64,000 nucleotides of DNA from Zoogloea sp. (lineage in GTDB: Bacteria; Pseudomonadota; Gammaproteobacteria; Burkholderiales; Rhodocyclaceae): contig NZ_JAOAUU010000079.1 of the NCBI RefSeq assembly GCF_030157465.1, forward strand, positions 62,001 to 126,000, written 5' to 3'. The translations under genes and the position numbers were made by a program. Every line of letters starts with the position of its first letter. The stretch's first letter is position 1. The notes beneath the pieces were generated by a model. The model had not been told where the DNA came from, searched no databases, and saw only the letters and a program-made list of their open reading frames with translations. Below, piece after piece: positions 55,966-64,000 of this stretch.

Positions 55966-57624
55966 ATGGCGGCAGGCAACGCAGAGCGCAACGGCGGGCA
56001 GATCCTGGTCGAGGCGCTGCACCGCAACGGCGTCGACACCCTTTACTGCGTGCCCGGCGAAAGCTATCTGCCCGTACTCGACGCACTCCACGACCGGCCG
56101 GGCATCCAGACCATCGTGACCCGCCACGAAGGCGCGGCCTCCAACATGGCCGACGCCTACGGCAAGCTGACCGGCCGGCCCGGCATCTGCTTCGTGACCC
56201 GCGGCCCCGGCGCCACCCACGCCAGCAACGGCGTCCACACCGCCCGCGAAGATTCGACGCCGATGATCCTGTTCATCGGCCAGGTCGACTCCGCCTTCAT
56301 GGGCCGCGAAGCCTTCCAGGAAATCGACTACCGCCAGATGTTCGGCAGCGTGGCCAAGTGGGTCACGCAGGTGGACCGCCTTGAGCGCATCCCGGAAATC
56401 ATCGCCCAGGCCTTCAGCGTGGCGCTGTCCGGGCGCCCCGGCCCGGTGGTGGTCGCCCTGCCCGAAGACGTGCTGTTTGGCCGTGGCAGCGCCGTGGATG
56501 TCGCCCCGCCCCGCATCGCCCGCGCCGCGCCGGCTGCGGCCGACATGGCCGAACTGCACACGCGGCTGCAGGACGCCCGGCGTCCGCTCGTCATCGTGGG
56601 CGGCACCGGCTGGGATGGCGCGGCCTCTGCGGCGCTCGCCCATTTTGTCGAGCGTAACGACCTGCCGGTCGCGGCCTCCTTCCGGCGCCAGGATCTGTTC
56701 GACAACCGCAGCCGCCATTACGTCGGCCAGCTGGGGCTGGGCGTATCACCGCGGCTGGCCGAAAGGGTGCGCGAGGCCGACCTGCTGCTGGTGATCGGTG
56801 CCCGGCTGGGCGAAGCATCGTCGTCGGGCTATACGCTCATCGAAAGCCCGCAGCCACGGCAAACGCTGATCCACATCCACGCCGACCCGAATGAACTCGG
56901 GCGCGTGTATCAGGCGGCGCTGCCGATCCACGCCAGCGTCGCCCGGGCCGCAGCAGCCCTCGCCGAGCGGGTGCCGGTCACCACGCAGGGCTGGGACGCC
57001 TGGACGCGGCAGCTGCGCGCCGACTACCTGGCCCACTCCACCCCGCCGGCGCCGCACCCGGCCCTGGACGGCGTCGATTTCGCCGGGGTGATGGCGCACC
57101 TGGACGCCACCCTGCCCGACGACGCGATCATCGCCAACGGTGCCGGCAACTACACCGTCTGGGTGCATCGCTTCTTCCGCTACCGCCAGCCGGCCACCGA
57201 GCTGGCCCCCACCAACGGGGCCATGGGCTACGGCCTGCCCGCGGCCATCGCCGCCAAGCTCCGCCACCCGGAGCGCAGCGTGGTGTGCTTTGCCGGCGAC
57301 GGCTGCTTCATGATGTATCCGCAGGAGCTGGCCACCGCCATGCAATACGGCGCAGCCGTGGTGGTGATCGTGGTCAATAACGGCATGCTCGGCACCATTC
57401 GCATGCACCAGGAGCGCGAATACCCCGGGCGGCCGGTGGCGACAAAACTGGCGAATCCGGATTTCGTCGCCCTCGCGCGGGCTTTCGGGGCCCACGCCGA
57501 GCGAGTTACGCAGACGGCCGATTTTGCGGCGGCGTTTGCCCGCGCATCGAAAGCGGGCCTGCCAGCCCTGATCGAGCTGTGCGTCGATCCGCGCCAGATC
57601 ACGCCCCAGGCGCGGCTGGCCTGA
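55966..57624 (+). CDS. Thiamine diphosphate-dependent enzyme, acetolactate-synthase-like
   Basis: The 552-residue protein has the three domains of this family: PYR (residues 10-170, GVDTLYCVPGESYLPVLDAL and the catalytic Glu in RHEGAASNMADAYG), the central Rossmann domain, and PP (residues 370-550) with the ThDP motif FAGDGCFMMYPQEL and VVNNGMLGTIRMHQ. It resembles the large subunit of acetolactate synthase or related decarboxylases, but no regulatory small subunit is adjacent, so a catabolic or side-pathway role is more likely than valine biosynthesis. GGAGG precedes the start. It overlaps the convergent LysR gene by 26 bases. Confidence 0.88.
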   Translation: MAAGNAERNGGQILVEALHRNGVDTLYCVPGESYLPVLDALHDRPGIQTIVTRHEGAASNMADAYGKLTGRPGICFVTRGPGATHASNGVHTAREDSTPMILFIGQVDSAFMGREAFQEIDYRQMFGSVAKWVTQVDRLERIPEIIAQAFSVALSGRPGPVVVALPEDVLFGRGSAVDVAPPRIARAAPAAADMAELHTRLQDARRPLVIVGGTGWDGAASAALAHFVERNDLPVAASFRRQDLFDNRSRHYVGQLGLGVSPRLAERVREADLLLVIGARLGEASSSGYTLIESPQPRQTLIHIHADPNELGRVYQAALPIHASVARAAAALAERVPVTTQGWDAWTRQLRADYLAHSTPPAPHPALDGVDFAGVMAHLDATLPDDAIIANGAGNYTVWVHRFFRYRQPATELAPTNGAMGYGLPAAIAAKLRHPERSVVCFAGDGCFMMYPQELATAMQYGAAVVVIVVNNGMLGTIRMHQEREYPGRPVATKLANPDFVALARAFGAHAERVTQTADFAAAFARASKAGLPALIELCVDPRQITPQARLA

Positions 57625-58555
57625 GCGCATCCAGCAGTACCGCGTCCGGCCAGGCCCCGGCGCGCACCAGTTCATCCACCTGCAGCCTGACCAGCCGGGT
57701 CACCTGAGACAAACCGGCCGGAATGGCGCGATTGCGCCCCGGCACGATGCCCACCTTGCGCCGCACTTCGGGTGACGTAATACGCAAGGCCCGCAGCCGG
57801 CCGCTGGCCACTTCGTCGCTGACGGCCGCCAGCGGCAGCACCGTGCAGCCGCAGTGCTGCATGACCAGGCGCGTGGTGAGCGCGGTGGAGCCGTCGCATT
57901 CCAGCGCGATGCGCGGCGTGAAACCATGCCGCGCGGCGAGGGATTCGACCAGCAGGCGCAAGCCGTGGTGGGTGCTCGGCAAGATCAGCGGCAGCTCGCC
58001 CAGTCGTGCCATCTCAATCACATCGCCCTCCAGCCCCAGGCCGGGCGGGGCGATCAGGTGGACGCCTTCACTCAGGAGCGGATCGAACTGCAGCGTGCCG
58101 ATCTGCTCGGGCAGGTAGATCACCGCAAAATCGAGTTCGCCGTTGCCGAGCTTTTCAAGAATCTGGCTTCCCAGCGCTTCGACAAGACGCAGCCGGGTTT
58201 GCGGATAGCGCACAGCCAGCGCCCGCGCCAGCGGCCCGAACAGGATGCGTGCGATGGTGGGCTGGGCACCGATGCACAGCTGCGCCGGCCCCGTCTCGGC
58301 CTGCTCGCGAAGAGCGCCCGAGGCCTGGTCCAGCAGCGCCGCCACCGCACCGGCGTAATCCAGCAACTGGCGGCCCGGGTCGGTGGGCGTCACGCCGCGG
58401 CCATTGCGATGCAGCAACCTGACCCCCAGCTCGCTCTCCAGCTGGCCGACGCGCCGGCTCACGGTGGACTGATCGGCGCCCAGCTCCATCGCGGCACGCG
58501 AAATGCTGCCGGCGCGAATGATTAGCGCAAAGAGCTTGAGATCGTCGGAGTTCAT
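57599..58555 (-). CDS. LysR family transcriptional regulator
   Basis: The 318-residue regulator has the N-terminal winged helix (DLKLFALIIRAGSISRAAMEL then SRRVGQLESELGVRLLHRNG) and a C-terminal periplasmic-binding-like effector domain (GAQPTIARILFGPLARALAV). I took MNSDDLK at 58555 as the start and dropped 17 upstream codons. It lies between the convergent ThDP enzyme gene and wrbA, 54 bases downstream of the latter on the same strand. Its targets are not evident, as no divergent gene shares its promoter. Confidence 0.9.
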   Translation of the reverse strand: MNSDDLKLFALIIRAGSISRAAMELGADQSTVSRRVGQLESELGVRLLHRNGRGVTPTDPGRQLLDYAGAVAALLDQASGALREQAETGPAQLCIGAQPTIARILFGPLARALAVRYPQTRLRLVEALGSQILEKLGNGELDFAVIYLPEQIGTLQFDPLLSEGVHLIAPPGLGLEGDVIEMARLGELPLILPSTHHGLRLLVESLAARHGFTPRIALECDGSTALTTRLVMQHCGCTVLPLAAVSDEVASGRLRALRITSPEVRRKVGIVPGRNRAIPAGLSQVTRLVRLQVDELVRAGAWPDAVLLDALRPAAPGA

Positions 58556-58609
58556 GATGTGCGGGGGCTGCGCCGCCCGGTCCAGGCGCGGCGCGGGTTC
58601 AGCCAAAAA

Positions 58610-59209
58610 TCAGCCAAACAGCTTGTTGGCGGTTTCGGCAATCAGCTTGCCCTGGAAACGCGCGCCGTCCAGTTCGATGGCGCTGGGCTGCCGCTGGCCC
58701 TGGCCACCGGCGATGGTGGTGGCGCCGTAGGGGCTGCCGCCGACGATTTCATCGAGCGTCGTCTGGCCCTGGAAACTGTAGGGCAGACCGACGATGGTCA
58801 TCCCGAAGTGGAGCAGATTGGTGATCACCGAAAACAGCGTGACCTCCTGCCCGCCGTGCTGGGTGGCGGTGGAGGTGAACGCCCCGCCCACCTTGCCGTT
58901 GAGGGCACCGCGCGCCCACAGCCCGCCGGCCTGGTCGAAGAAGCTGGCCAGTTGCGAAGGCATGCGCCCAAAACGGGTCGGGCAGCCCACGATGATGGCG
59001 TCGTAGCCCTCCAGCTCTGCAACCGTTGCCACCGGAGCCGCCTGGTCGAGCTTGAAATGGGCCGGACGGGCGATCTCCTCCGGAACGGTTTCCGGAACCC
59101 GCTTGAGTTCGACCGTGGCGCCGGCGGCACGGGCACCTTCGGCCACCGCTTGCGCCATGGTTTCGATATGACCGTAGGTGGAGTAATAGAGCACGAGGAC
59201 TTTCGACAT
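58610..59209 (-). CDS. wrbA: NAD(P)H:quinone oxidoreductase WrbA
   Basis: WrbA is a flavodoxin-like FMN enzyme reducing quinones by two electrons, protecting against redox cycling. The 199-residue protein shows the FMN phosphate loop YYSTYGHIE, the family signature [19 protein letters not shown] and [11 protein letters not shown], and [13 protein letters not shown]. An excellent ribosome site (AAGGAGG) fixes the ATG at 59209. It may be co-transcribed with the LysR gene behind it. Confidence 0.95.
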   Translation of the reverse strand: MSKVLVLYYSTYGHIETMAQAVAEGARAAGATVELKRVPETVPEEIARPAHFKLDQAAPVATVAELEGYDAIIVGCPTRFGRMPSQLASFFDQAGGLWARGALNGKVGGAFTSTATQHGGQEVTLFSVITNLLHFGMTIVGLPYSFQGQTTLDEIVGGSPYGATTIAGGQGQRQPSAIELDGARFQGKLIAETANKLFG

Positions 59210-59327
59210 GGAAACCTCCTTGGGGTGTGGCATCACGAAGCGAACCCTACGGCCCTTTCTGCGCTTTTTGCGAAGGGGCTTCGTGGTTCGAATTTCATAC
59301 TAGACCCTTTTTGAAGCCCGTCAGCCG

Positions 59328-60224
59328 CTAGCCCTTTTTGCCCACCAGCATCACCCCGGCCACCACCAGCGTGCCGCCGAGGAGCTGGAAAAGGCCGATC
59401 GGTTCGGCCAGGATCAGCCAGCCCAGGAAAAGCGTGACCACCGGGCCGAGGGTGCCGATCAGCGACACCGGCCCGGCGCCGAGGCGGCGGATGGCTTCGG
59501 ACACCATCCACACCGGCAGCACCGTCGAGAACAGCGCCATGGCCGCGGCCAGCAGCATCACCGGAGCCGGCTGGACGAGATCGGACAGGGGTCGGGTGGC
59601 CGCGAAATGGGCCAGGCACAGCACACAGGCGGCGGTGCTGGCCCAGGCCGTGACGCGGGCGGCACCGAGGCGGCCCACGGCCTGGCCGTTGCCCATCAGG
59701 TAAAGGGCGTAGGACACCGCGCTGGCAAACACCAGCGTGCCGCCGGTCAATACGTTGTCGGCGGTGCCGGCGATATCCAGGTCGTGGGCAACGGCCAGCG
59801 CAATGCCGGCGTAGCACAGGGCGATGCAGCCCAGCCCGCGCCGGGTGAGCGGCTTGCCGAGGAAGATCGCCGACAGCACCACGACCAGCGTCGGGTAAGC
59901 GAACAGGATGAGCCGCTCGAGCGCCGCCGAGATGTACTGCAGCCCGAGAAAATCCAGGTAGCTGGAGAGATAGTAGCCACTGAAACCCAGCGCCAGCATC
60001 ATGCCGATGTCGCGCCCGGCCAGCGGTGCGGGCTGGCGACGACGCTGGTCAGCCCAGCCCAGGGCAAGGAAAAAAGGCAGCGACAACCCCATGCGCAGGG
60101 CCAGCAGGGTGATGGCATCGACGCCGTAGGGATAGGCCAGCTTGATGAGGATGGCCTTGAACGAGAAGCCCACCGCGCCGAGGACGGCGAAGAGGAGCCC
60201 GAGGCGGTGGCCTGGGTGGGTCAT
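59328..60224 (-). CDS. EamA/DMT family transporter
   Basis: The 298-residue inner-membrane protein has about ten helices in two EamA repeats (LLFAVLGAVGFSFKAILIKL and GTLVFASAVSYALYLMGNGQ starting each half, and GPVVTLFLGWLILAEP near the end). DMT transporters export or import small metabolites; the substrate cannot be told. I took Met at 60224 as the start. The 212 bases between it and the thioredoxin-like gene upstream on this strand show no gene. Confidence 0.87.
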   Translation of the reverse strand: MTHPGHRLGLLFAVLGAVGFSFKAILIKLAYPYGVDAITLLALRMGLSLPFFLALGWADQRRRQPAPLAGRDIGMMLALGFSGYYLSSYLDFLGLQYISAALERLILFAYPTLVVVLSAIFLGKPLTRRGLGCIALCYAGIALAVAHDLDIAGTADNVLTGGTLVFASAVSYALYLMGNGQAVGRLGAARVTAWASTAACVLCLAHFAATRPLSDLVQPAPVMLLAAAMALFSTVLPVWMVSEAIRRLGAGPVSLIGTLGPVVTLFLGWLILAEPIGLFQLLGGTLVVAGVMLVGKKG

Positions 60225-60436
60225 GACGGAGAGCGCGTGCGGCAGAAGGCGGGCCACCGAGTTTAGCGCGCCGTCACACGGGCGGCGATCAGGGATTTAC
60301 CGGAGCCTGCCACGCGCATGACCGACCACCGCCGGCTGAGCGCGATTGCGTTGCGCGCTTGAATCCATGGCGATGGGCGGCAAAATCGCCTGGCAACAGG
60401 CAGGCGGGATTCCCGCGGGCGCACCGCCCGCCCGCA

Positions 60437-60682
60437 TCACGCCGTAGCGTCGCGAATCCACTCCACCACGCTGCCCACCGCCGGAATGCGGCCCGACGAG
60501 ACGAGTTTTTCGTTGATGACCAGCCCTGGCGTCTTGAGGATGTCGTAGGCGAGGATGGCCTCGGTGGCGGTCACTTTCTCGATCGCCGCCTCCACGCCCA
60601 ACTGGGACACCGCCTCGCGGGCGATCTCCTCGAGCTTGCGGCAGTTGGCACAGCCGGGGCCGAGAACCTTGATGTTCAGCAT
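60437..60682 (-). CDS. Small thioredoxin-like CXXC protein
   Basis: The 81-residue protein has the fold of redox-active disulfide protein 2 / TM0996-type mini-thioredoxins: NIKVLGPGCANCRKLEEIA with the CANC site, ILAYDILKTPGLVINEKLV with the cis-proline, and IPAVGSVVEWI. It starts two bases after the permease stop, so the two are translated together. This pairing recurs in many bacteria and suggests that the small protein reduces or delivers cysteine-bound metal or metalloid for the permease. Confidence 0.9.
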   Translation of the reverse strand: MLNIKVLGPGCANCRKLEEIAREAVSQLGVEAAIEKVTATEAILAYDILKTPGLVINEKLVSSGRIPAVGSVVEWIRDATA

Positions 60683-60684
60683 GA

Positions 60685-62148
60685 TCAGACTCCTTTTGTT
60701 GAAACCGCGCGCCGGCTCGCCAGCGACAGCAGCACCGCCAGCACGCCAATGAACACCGCCAGCCAAAGTACGATCTGCACCAGCGGCGTGCCATCGATCC
60801 AGGCCCCGTAGGTCAGGCCGGCGGCGGTGCTGAAGAGCGCCACCAGGCCCACGTAGGTCGCGGTCTTGGTGCGGCCGATGATGGCCGAAATGATCAGGAT
60901 GCTCTGCAGCGACAGTTCCGGGTCGGACATCAGGTAAGCCAGCAGCGGCCCCCGGTGCATGCCCAGGTCGAGGAACATGCGCGCAATCGGCACTTCGACG
61001 AGGGTCGGGAAATACATGAACACCCCGAAAGCCACCCCGGCCAGGTTGCCGACCAGCGAATTGCTCCCCGCCACCGCCTCGATCCACTCCGGGCGAACCA
61101 GCACACGGGCCATGCCGACGACAAACACGCCCACCACCAGCAGCGGAAAAATCTGCTTCACGAAGCGCCAGGATTCCCACAGCCAGTCCTGCAGCGCCTC
61201 CCGCGGCAGGTACTGCCAGGCGATGACGTGGATCACCGCGAGGCTCAGGCCCACGCCGAAAAATTTGCCGGTGATGCCGATGGAAAGCCCGCCGTCGCCG
61301 GGCCGGATCGCCAGCGCGGCGAACAGCAGCGTCGTCCACACCAGCGCGAGGCTCGCCCGGGTCCAGCCGTTCACGCCCTCCTGAATGTTCTCCAGGCCCC
61401 GCCAGGCCGAAAAGGCAATCAGCCCCAGCAGCAGGATCAGCACCACGCCCTGCAGCGACACGCCCTCCTCGCCCTTGGCCGCATCAAAGGGCACCAGCCG
61501 GTCGAGGCCGGCCTGCCAGTCGCGGGCATGGGCCAGAGGCAAATCGACATGCAGCCAGGCGCTGGTCAGCACATCGAGCTTGAGCGTGCCCGCCAGCAGC
61601 AGCACCACCCACACCACGAGAAACACCCCCGCGCTCTTGCCCATGCCCTCGCCGCTGCCCGCAAACATGGCGCTGCCGGCTTCGTCGTGGGCCGCATCGT
61701 CGGCGCTGAACACCAGCGCCATGATCAGCCCGATGCCGATCCCGAAGATCAGCGACAGCACGAAGCGCGCGACAGCCAGATCAACCCCGATGACGCCACC
61801 GGTATAAACCAGCGCCAGGATGTTGGCCGCCGGCGCAAAAAACAGGAAGGTGATGGCCGGCCCCAACCCGGCCCCCTTTTTGTAGATGCCGGCAAACAGC
61901 GGCACGATGGTGCACGAGCACACCGCCAGCAGCGACCCCGCCGCCGCGGCCGCCGGATAGGACACCGCCTTGCTGGAATTGCGCCCGAGAAAGCGGGTGA
62001 TCGCCTCCCGGGGAATCAAGGCCGACATCGCCCCGGCAATGAAAAACGCCGGCAGCAGGCACAGCAGCACGTGCGCCGCCAGGTAAGCGGCCAGATTGGT
62101 CGCGCCACCATAAAGCACGGGCAACACCCCGTTAGACAGGACATCCAC
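60685..62148 (-). CDS. YraQ/DUF318 family permease
   Basis: The 487-residue protein has roughly ten membrane helices and the family signature AVCSCTIVPLFAGIYKKGAG followed by PAITFLFFAPAANILALVYT, with a repeated SAIIGRTKTATYVG near the end. Relatives (ArsP-like) export organoarsenicals or other thiophilic species; the CSC motif is typical. I preferred the GTG at 62148, which has AAGGG eight bases upstream, over the GTG at 62157. It is followed directly by the CXXC protein gene. Confidence 0.88.
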   Translation of the reverse strand: MDVLSNGVLPVLYGGATNLAAYLAAHVLLCLLPAFFIAGAMSALIPREAITRFLGRNSSKAVSYPAAAAAGSLLAVCSCTIVPLFAGIYKKGAGLGPAITFLFFAPAANILALVYTGGVIGVDLAVARFVLSLIFGIGIGLIMALVFSADDAAHDEAGSAMFAGSGEGMGKSAGVFLVVWVVLLLAGTLKLDVLTSAWLHVDLPLAHARDWQAGLDRLVPFDAAKGEEGVSLQGVVLILLLGLIAFSAWRGLENIQEGVNGWTRASLALVWTTLLFAALAIRPGDGGLSIGITGKFFGVGLSLAVIHVIAWQYLPREALQDWLWESWRFVKQIFPLLVVGVFVVGMARVLVRPEWIEAVAGSNSLVGNLAGVAFGVFMYFPTLVEVPIARMFLDLGMHRGPLLAYLMSDPELSLQSILIISAIIGRTKTATYVGLVALFSTAAGLTYGAWIDGTPLVQIVLWLAVFIGVLAVLLSLASRRAVSTKGV

Positions 62149-62270
62149 GGTACACACCCTTTCGAAGCCGGCCCGAAAGCAATGTTTTCAGTCTAGTCCT
62201 GCCTGCGGCCAATTACGTTGACCTGACACAGGAGCGGATGGCGGGGATCCGCCCATATTGGCCAGCACGC

Positions 62271-62313
62271 AAAAAAGCCGGTGGGCCGGGCACATATCGC
62301 CCAGCCCGCCGGC
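62271..62313 (-). terminator. Intrinsic terminator of the copper chaperone gene
   Basis: A stem of about 15 base pairs with a few mismatches (62277-62291 with 62299-62313, seven-base loop) is followed on the minus strand by TTTTTT. It lies about 22 bases after the chaperone stop and insulates the permease gene. Confidence 0.9.
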
Positions 62314-62335
62314 CGTCAGCGCATCGGACACGCTC

Positions 62336-62818
62336 TTAGTGCTTGTGCTGCATCGCCGGCGCGGCACCTGCGGTCAGTTCGCGCACTTCGGCTTTCACTT
62401 CGACGGTTTCGATCTTCTTGTCGCGGCCTTCAACCTGCAGCGTGATCGGCACGATCTCACCCTTGGCGAGGGGCTTCTTCAGGTCGATCAGCATCACGTG
62501 GTAGCTGCCCGGCCGCAGCTCGAGCGGTTTGCCCGGCTGCACCTCGAGGCGCGGCACCGGGCGCATCTTCATCACATCCTTGTCCATCACCATCTCGTGG
62601 ATCTCGACGATGCTGGCCGCCGGGCTGGCAACGCCGACGAGGCTCACGCCGCTCTTGCTGGTGAGCTGCATGAAGGCGCCGGTGGCCTTCTGGCTGGCCA
62701 CGGTGCCGCGCACCCACGGATTGGTAATTTCCAGGTCGGCGGCCAGCGCACTGCCGGCCGCCAGGGCGTTAAACAGGCCGGCCAGCGCCAGCCCGGCAAT
62801 CTTGTACGAAATGCTCAC
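62336..62818 (-). CDS. Periplasmic copper chaperone PCu(A)C
   Basis: PCu(A)C delivers Cu(I) to cytochrome oxidase assembly in the periplasm. The 160-residue product has a signal peptide (ALAGLFNALAAGSALA) and the copper motif H(M)-X10-M-X21-HXM: IVEIHEMVMDKDVMKMRP and later GSYHVMLIDLKKPL. A further Met/His tail (AMQHKH) may add a binding site. The start is a GTG with GAGGAG upstream. No Sco or oxidase gene is in the window. Confidence 0.92.
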   Translation of the reverse strand: MSISYKIAGLALAGLFNALAAGSALAADLEITNPWVRGTVASQKATGAFMQLTSKSGVSLVGVASPAASIVEIHEMVMDKDVMKMRPVPRLEVQPGKPLELRPGSYHVMLIDLKKPLAKGEIVPITLQVEGRDKKIETVEVKAEVRELTAGAAPAMQHKH

Positions 62819-63002
62819 GGCGATCTCCTCGGGTTCAAGCCACAAAGCTTAACGCGGGCCGCCGTGCAGCGTGAGCGCGGCGGCCCGCGCTGCGACCTTT
62901 TGCCGCACGCTCCTCCTTACGTCCGCTTACAAGGGTTGGGGGCACTTTGCCTGCCACCGGCTCGTCAAAGCCTGCACATTCAAGCCGTGGAGGCCTGCAT
63001 CC

Positions 63003-63293
63003 ATGTTCAGAAAAATCGCCGCCCTCTACCTGCGGGTTCGCCGGGATGTGCGCATCCTGTGGCACGCCCTGCGCCATCCGGCGCGGCCCGTCTGGCTGCT
63101 GCCGGCCGTCAGCCTGATCGGCCTTTACCTGCTCTCGCCTATCGACCTGATTCCCGACGTGCTGCCGGTGATCGGCGTCGTGGATGACCTGGTGCTGATT
63201 CCACTCTTCATCGCCTGGCTGGTCCGGCGTTTGCCCGACGAGGTAAAGCCAGCCCCGGCCGCCGGCAAGCGGACGATCATCGAACAAGCCTGA
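63003..63293 (+). CDS. DUF1232 (YkvA-like) membrane protein
   Basis: The 96-residue protein has the DUF1232 core RPVWLLPAVSLIGLYLLSPI then DLIPDVLPVIGVVDDLVLIP, one or two membrane helices, and a short cytoplasmic tail. The family function is unknown. The ATG at 63003 is preceded by GGAGG at a slightly long spacing. It is probably a single-gene unit. Confidence 0.88.
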   Translation: MFRKIAALYLRVRRDVRILWHALRHPARPVWLLPAVSLIGLYLLSPIDLIPDVLPVIGVVDDLVLIPLFIAWLVRRLPDEVKPAPAAGKRTIIEQA

Positions 63294-63400
63294 GGGTTTT
63301 ATGGCGCGTGCCGGCCCACACGCGTCGAAAAAATTTACAAATCAGTCACAAACAACAAAACCTATTTTCCAAGTCACTGTTTTTACAAAATAATTAATTT

Positions 63401-63416
63401 CGGCATTAAATTTGCT
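63401..63416 (+). promoter_or_regulatory. Sigma-54-type promoter before the secreted protein gene
   Basis: CGGCATTAAATTTGCT fits TGGCACG-N4-TTGCW with exact GG-N10-GC spacing, a perfect TTGCT -12 element and three mismatches in the -24 flanks. It lies 45 bases before the start codon in a strongly AT-rich stretch (63331-63460), a likely position for a promoter. Confidence 0.6.
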
Positions 63417-63460
63417 TTAGTGCCGTGAAATAGTTGCTTGTTAAAAAAACAGCCCCCAAC

Positions 63461-64000
63461 ATGAAAAAGGCATTTATCGCCACCCTGCTTGCGCTGGCCA
63501 GCCTCTCGAGCGCCGCCGCCAGCCTCGAAGGCAACATCCGGGCGCTCCACGACCAGGCCGGCGCCCGGATCGGCAGCACCGTCGACCACTGGAAGTTCTC
63601 TGCCCGAAGCACCGGCCCGGTGGCCATCGACGTGCTCTCGTGGGAGGCTCCGTCGGGCAGCGCAACCGACCTCAATGGCGACGGCGAGATCGCCTTTTTC
63701 GACAGCGTGATCTACCTGTTCCGCGATGACGGCGTGCTGGATGCGTCCGACTTTGTGGCCGCCAACGACAACAGCAGCGCCACCTTTGACGACGGTTCCC
63801 AGTCGGAACTCGACTCCAGCCTGTCGCTCAGCCTCACGGCGGGCAACTACCTGCTGGCGATCGGCGCCTATCTGCTGAACGAACTCGACGCGATCAGCGG
63901 GATCAACCACGACACTTACTACCCGGTCAGTTGCGCGACGCCCACCGGCGCCTGTACGCGCGTCCAGAACGACCACGGTGATTACCGCATCACCGTCACC
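63461..64000 (+). CDS. Secreted DVUA0089-like protein, N-terminal part (runs off the window)
   Basis: The frame is open from 63461 to the window end, 180 codons. It begins with a signal peptide (MKKAFIATLLALASLSSAAA) and continues as a beta-rich extracellular domain: TGPVAIDVLSWEAPSG, then DLNGDGEIAFFDSVIYLF (a Ca-binding-like DxNGDG loop), and LTAGNYLLAIGAYLL. This layout resembles the DVUA0089 family, which often carries a C-terminal PEP-CTERM anchor; the C-terminus is outside the window. A sigma-54-type promoter lies just upstream. The exact start is supported by the signal peptide, although the ribosome site is weak. Confidence 0.8.
   Translation, partial: MKKAFIATLLALASLSSAAASLEGNIRALHDQAGARIGSTVDHWKFSARSTGPVAIDVLSWEAPSGSATDLNGDGEIAFFDSVIYLFRDDGVLDASDFVAANDNSSATFDDGSQSELDSSLSLSLTAGNYLLAIGAYLLNELDAISGINHDTYYPVSCATPTGACTRVQNDHGDYRITVT

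Overview
The window is a high-GC chromosomal segment of a Gram-negative bacterium, most likely a betaproteobacterium of the order Rhodocyclales (Thauera, Azoarcus or Zoogloea type). This rests on the coaX-birA / DUF4124-ntrB-ntrC / glnA neighbourhood, the rhodanese-nadA pair, an NAD-reducing hoxFUYHW hydrogenase, PEP-CTERM-type secreted proteins and sigma-54 promoters. The assignment is inferred from gene content and no rRNA or tRNA gene was seen. Dense genes with 1-4 base overlaps and very GC-rich third positions produce many long antisense reading frames, which I treated as shadows.

Layout. 1-2.6 kb: cofactor genes on the minus strand (birA, coaX, SPOR protein, start of coaE). 2.8-7.7 kb: nitrogen control (glnA, a DUF4124 protein, ntrB, ntrC), with a sigma-54 promoter and paired NtrC boxes before glnA and a further NtrC box between ntrB and ntrC. 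7.7-15.5 kb: cation efflux, rhodanese, nadA, a ybhP/clsB-like pair, heptose adenylyltransferase, cysK and a MalY/PatB-type lyase. 15.6-20.6 kb: hoxF-U-Y-H-W, a complete cytoplasmic NAD-linked NiFe hydrogenase with its own endopeptidase but no hyp genes. 20.6-22.2 kb: an unidentified protein and an HTH-receiver regulator around a palindrome-rich 455-base gap.

22.7-32.9 kb holds a 12-gene minus-strand block: a non-canonical type II secretion/type IV pilus-like machine (pseudopilins, GspF, GspE, PilM/N/O/P-like inner-membrane parts, a secretin lipoprotein with a cohesin-like tail) ending in a LuxR-type regulator. A 52-base direct repeat brackets the pseudopilin-regulator end. Divergent from it are a 1013-residue secreted nuclease with RTX repeats and a PEP-CTERM protein whose sorting tail has apparently lost its membrane helix. 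37-45 kb is mostly housekeeping (ssb, MFS transporter, uvrA, SEC-C protein, yceH, lgt).

45-49 kb carries the most self-contained candidate system. A small secreted Lys/Glu/Pro repeat protein and an outer-membrane protein lie behind a near-consensus sigma-54 promoter, divergent from a membrane histidine kinase and an NtrC-family response regulator, with GC-rich palindromes at enhancer distance between them. 49-63.3 kb holds azlCD, MAPEG and VF530 proteins, a translationally coupled solute-binding protein/CHASE-GGDEF cyclase/TRIC-family trio, an old yellow enzyme, lipocalin, an acetolactate-synthase-like enzyme, LysR, WrbA, EamA, a permease with a CXXC thioredoxin-like partner, a PCu(A)C copper chaperone and a DUF1232 protein. 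The window ends inside a secreted protein gene preceded by a sigma-54-type promoter.
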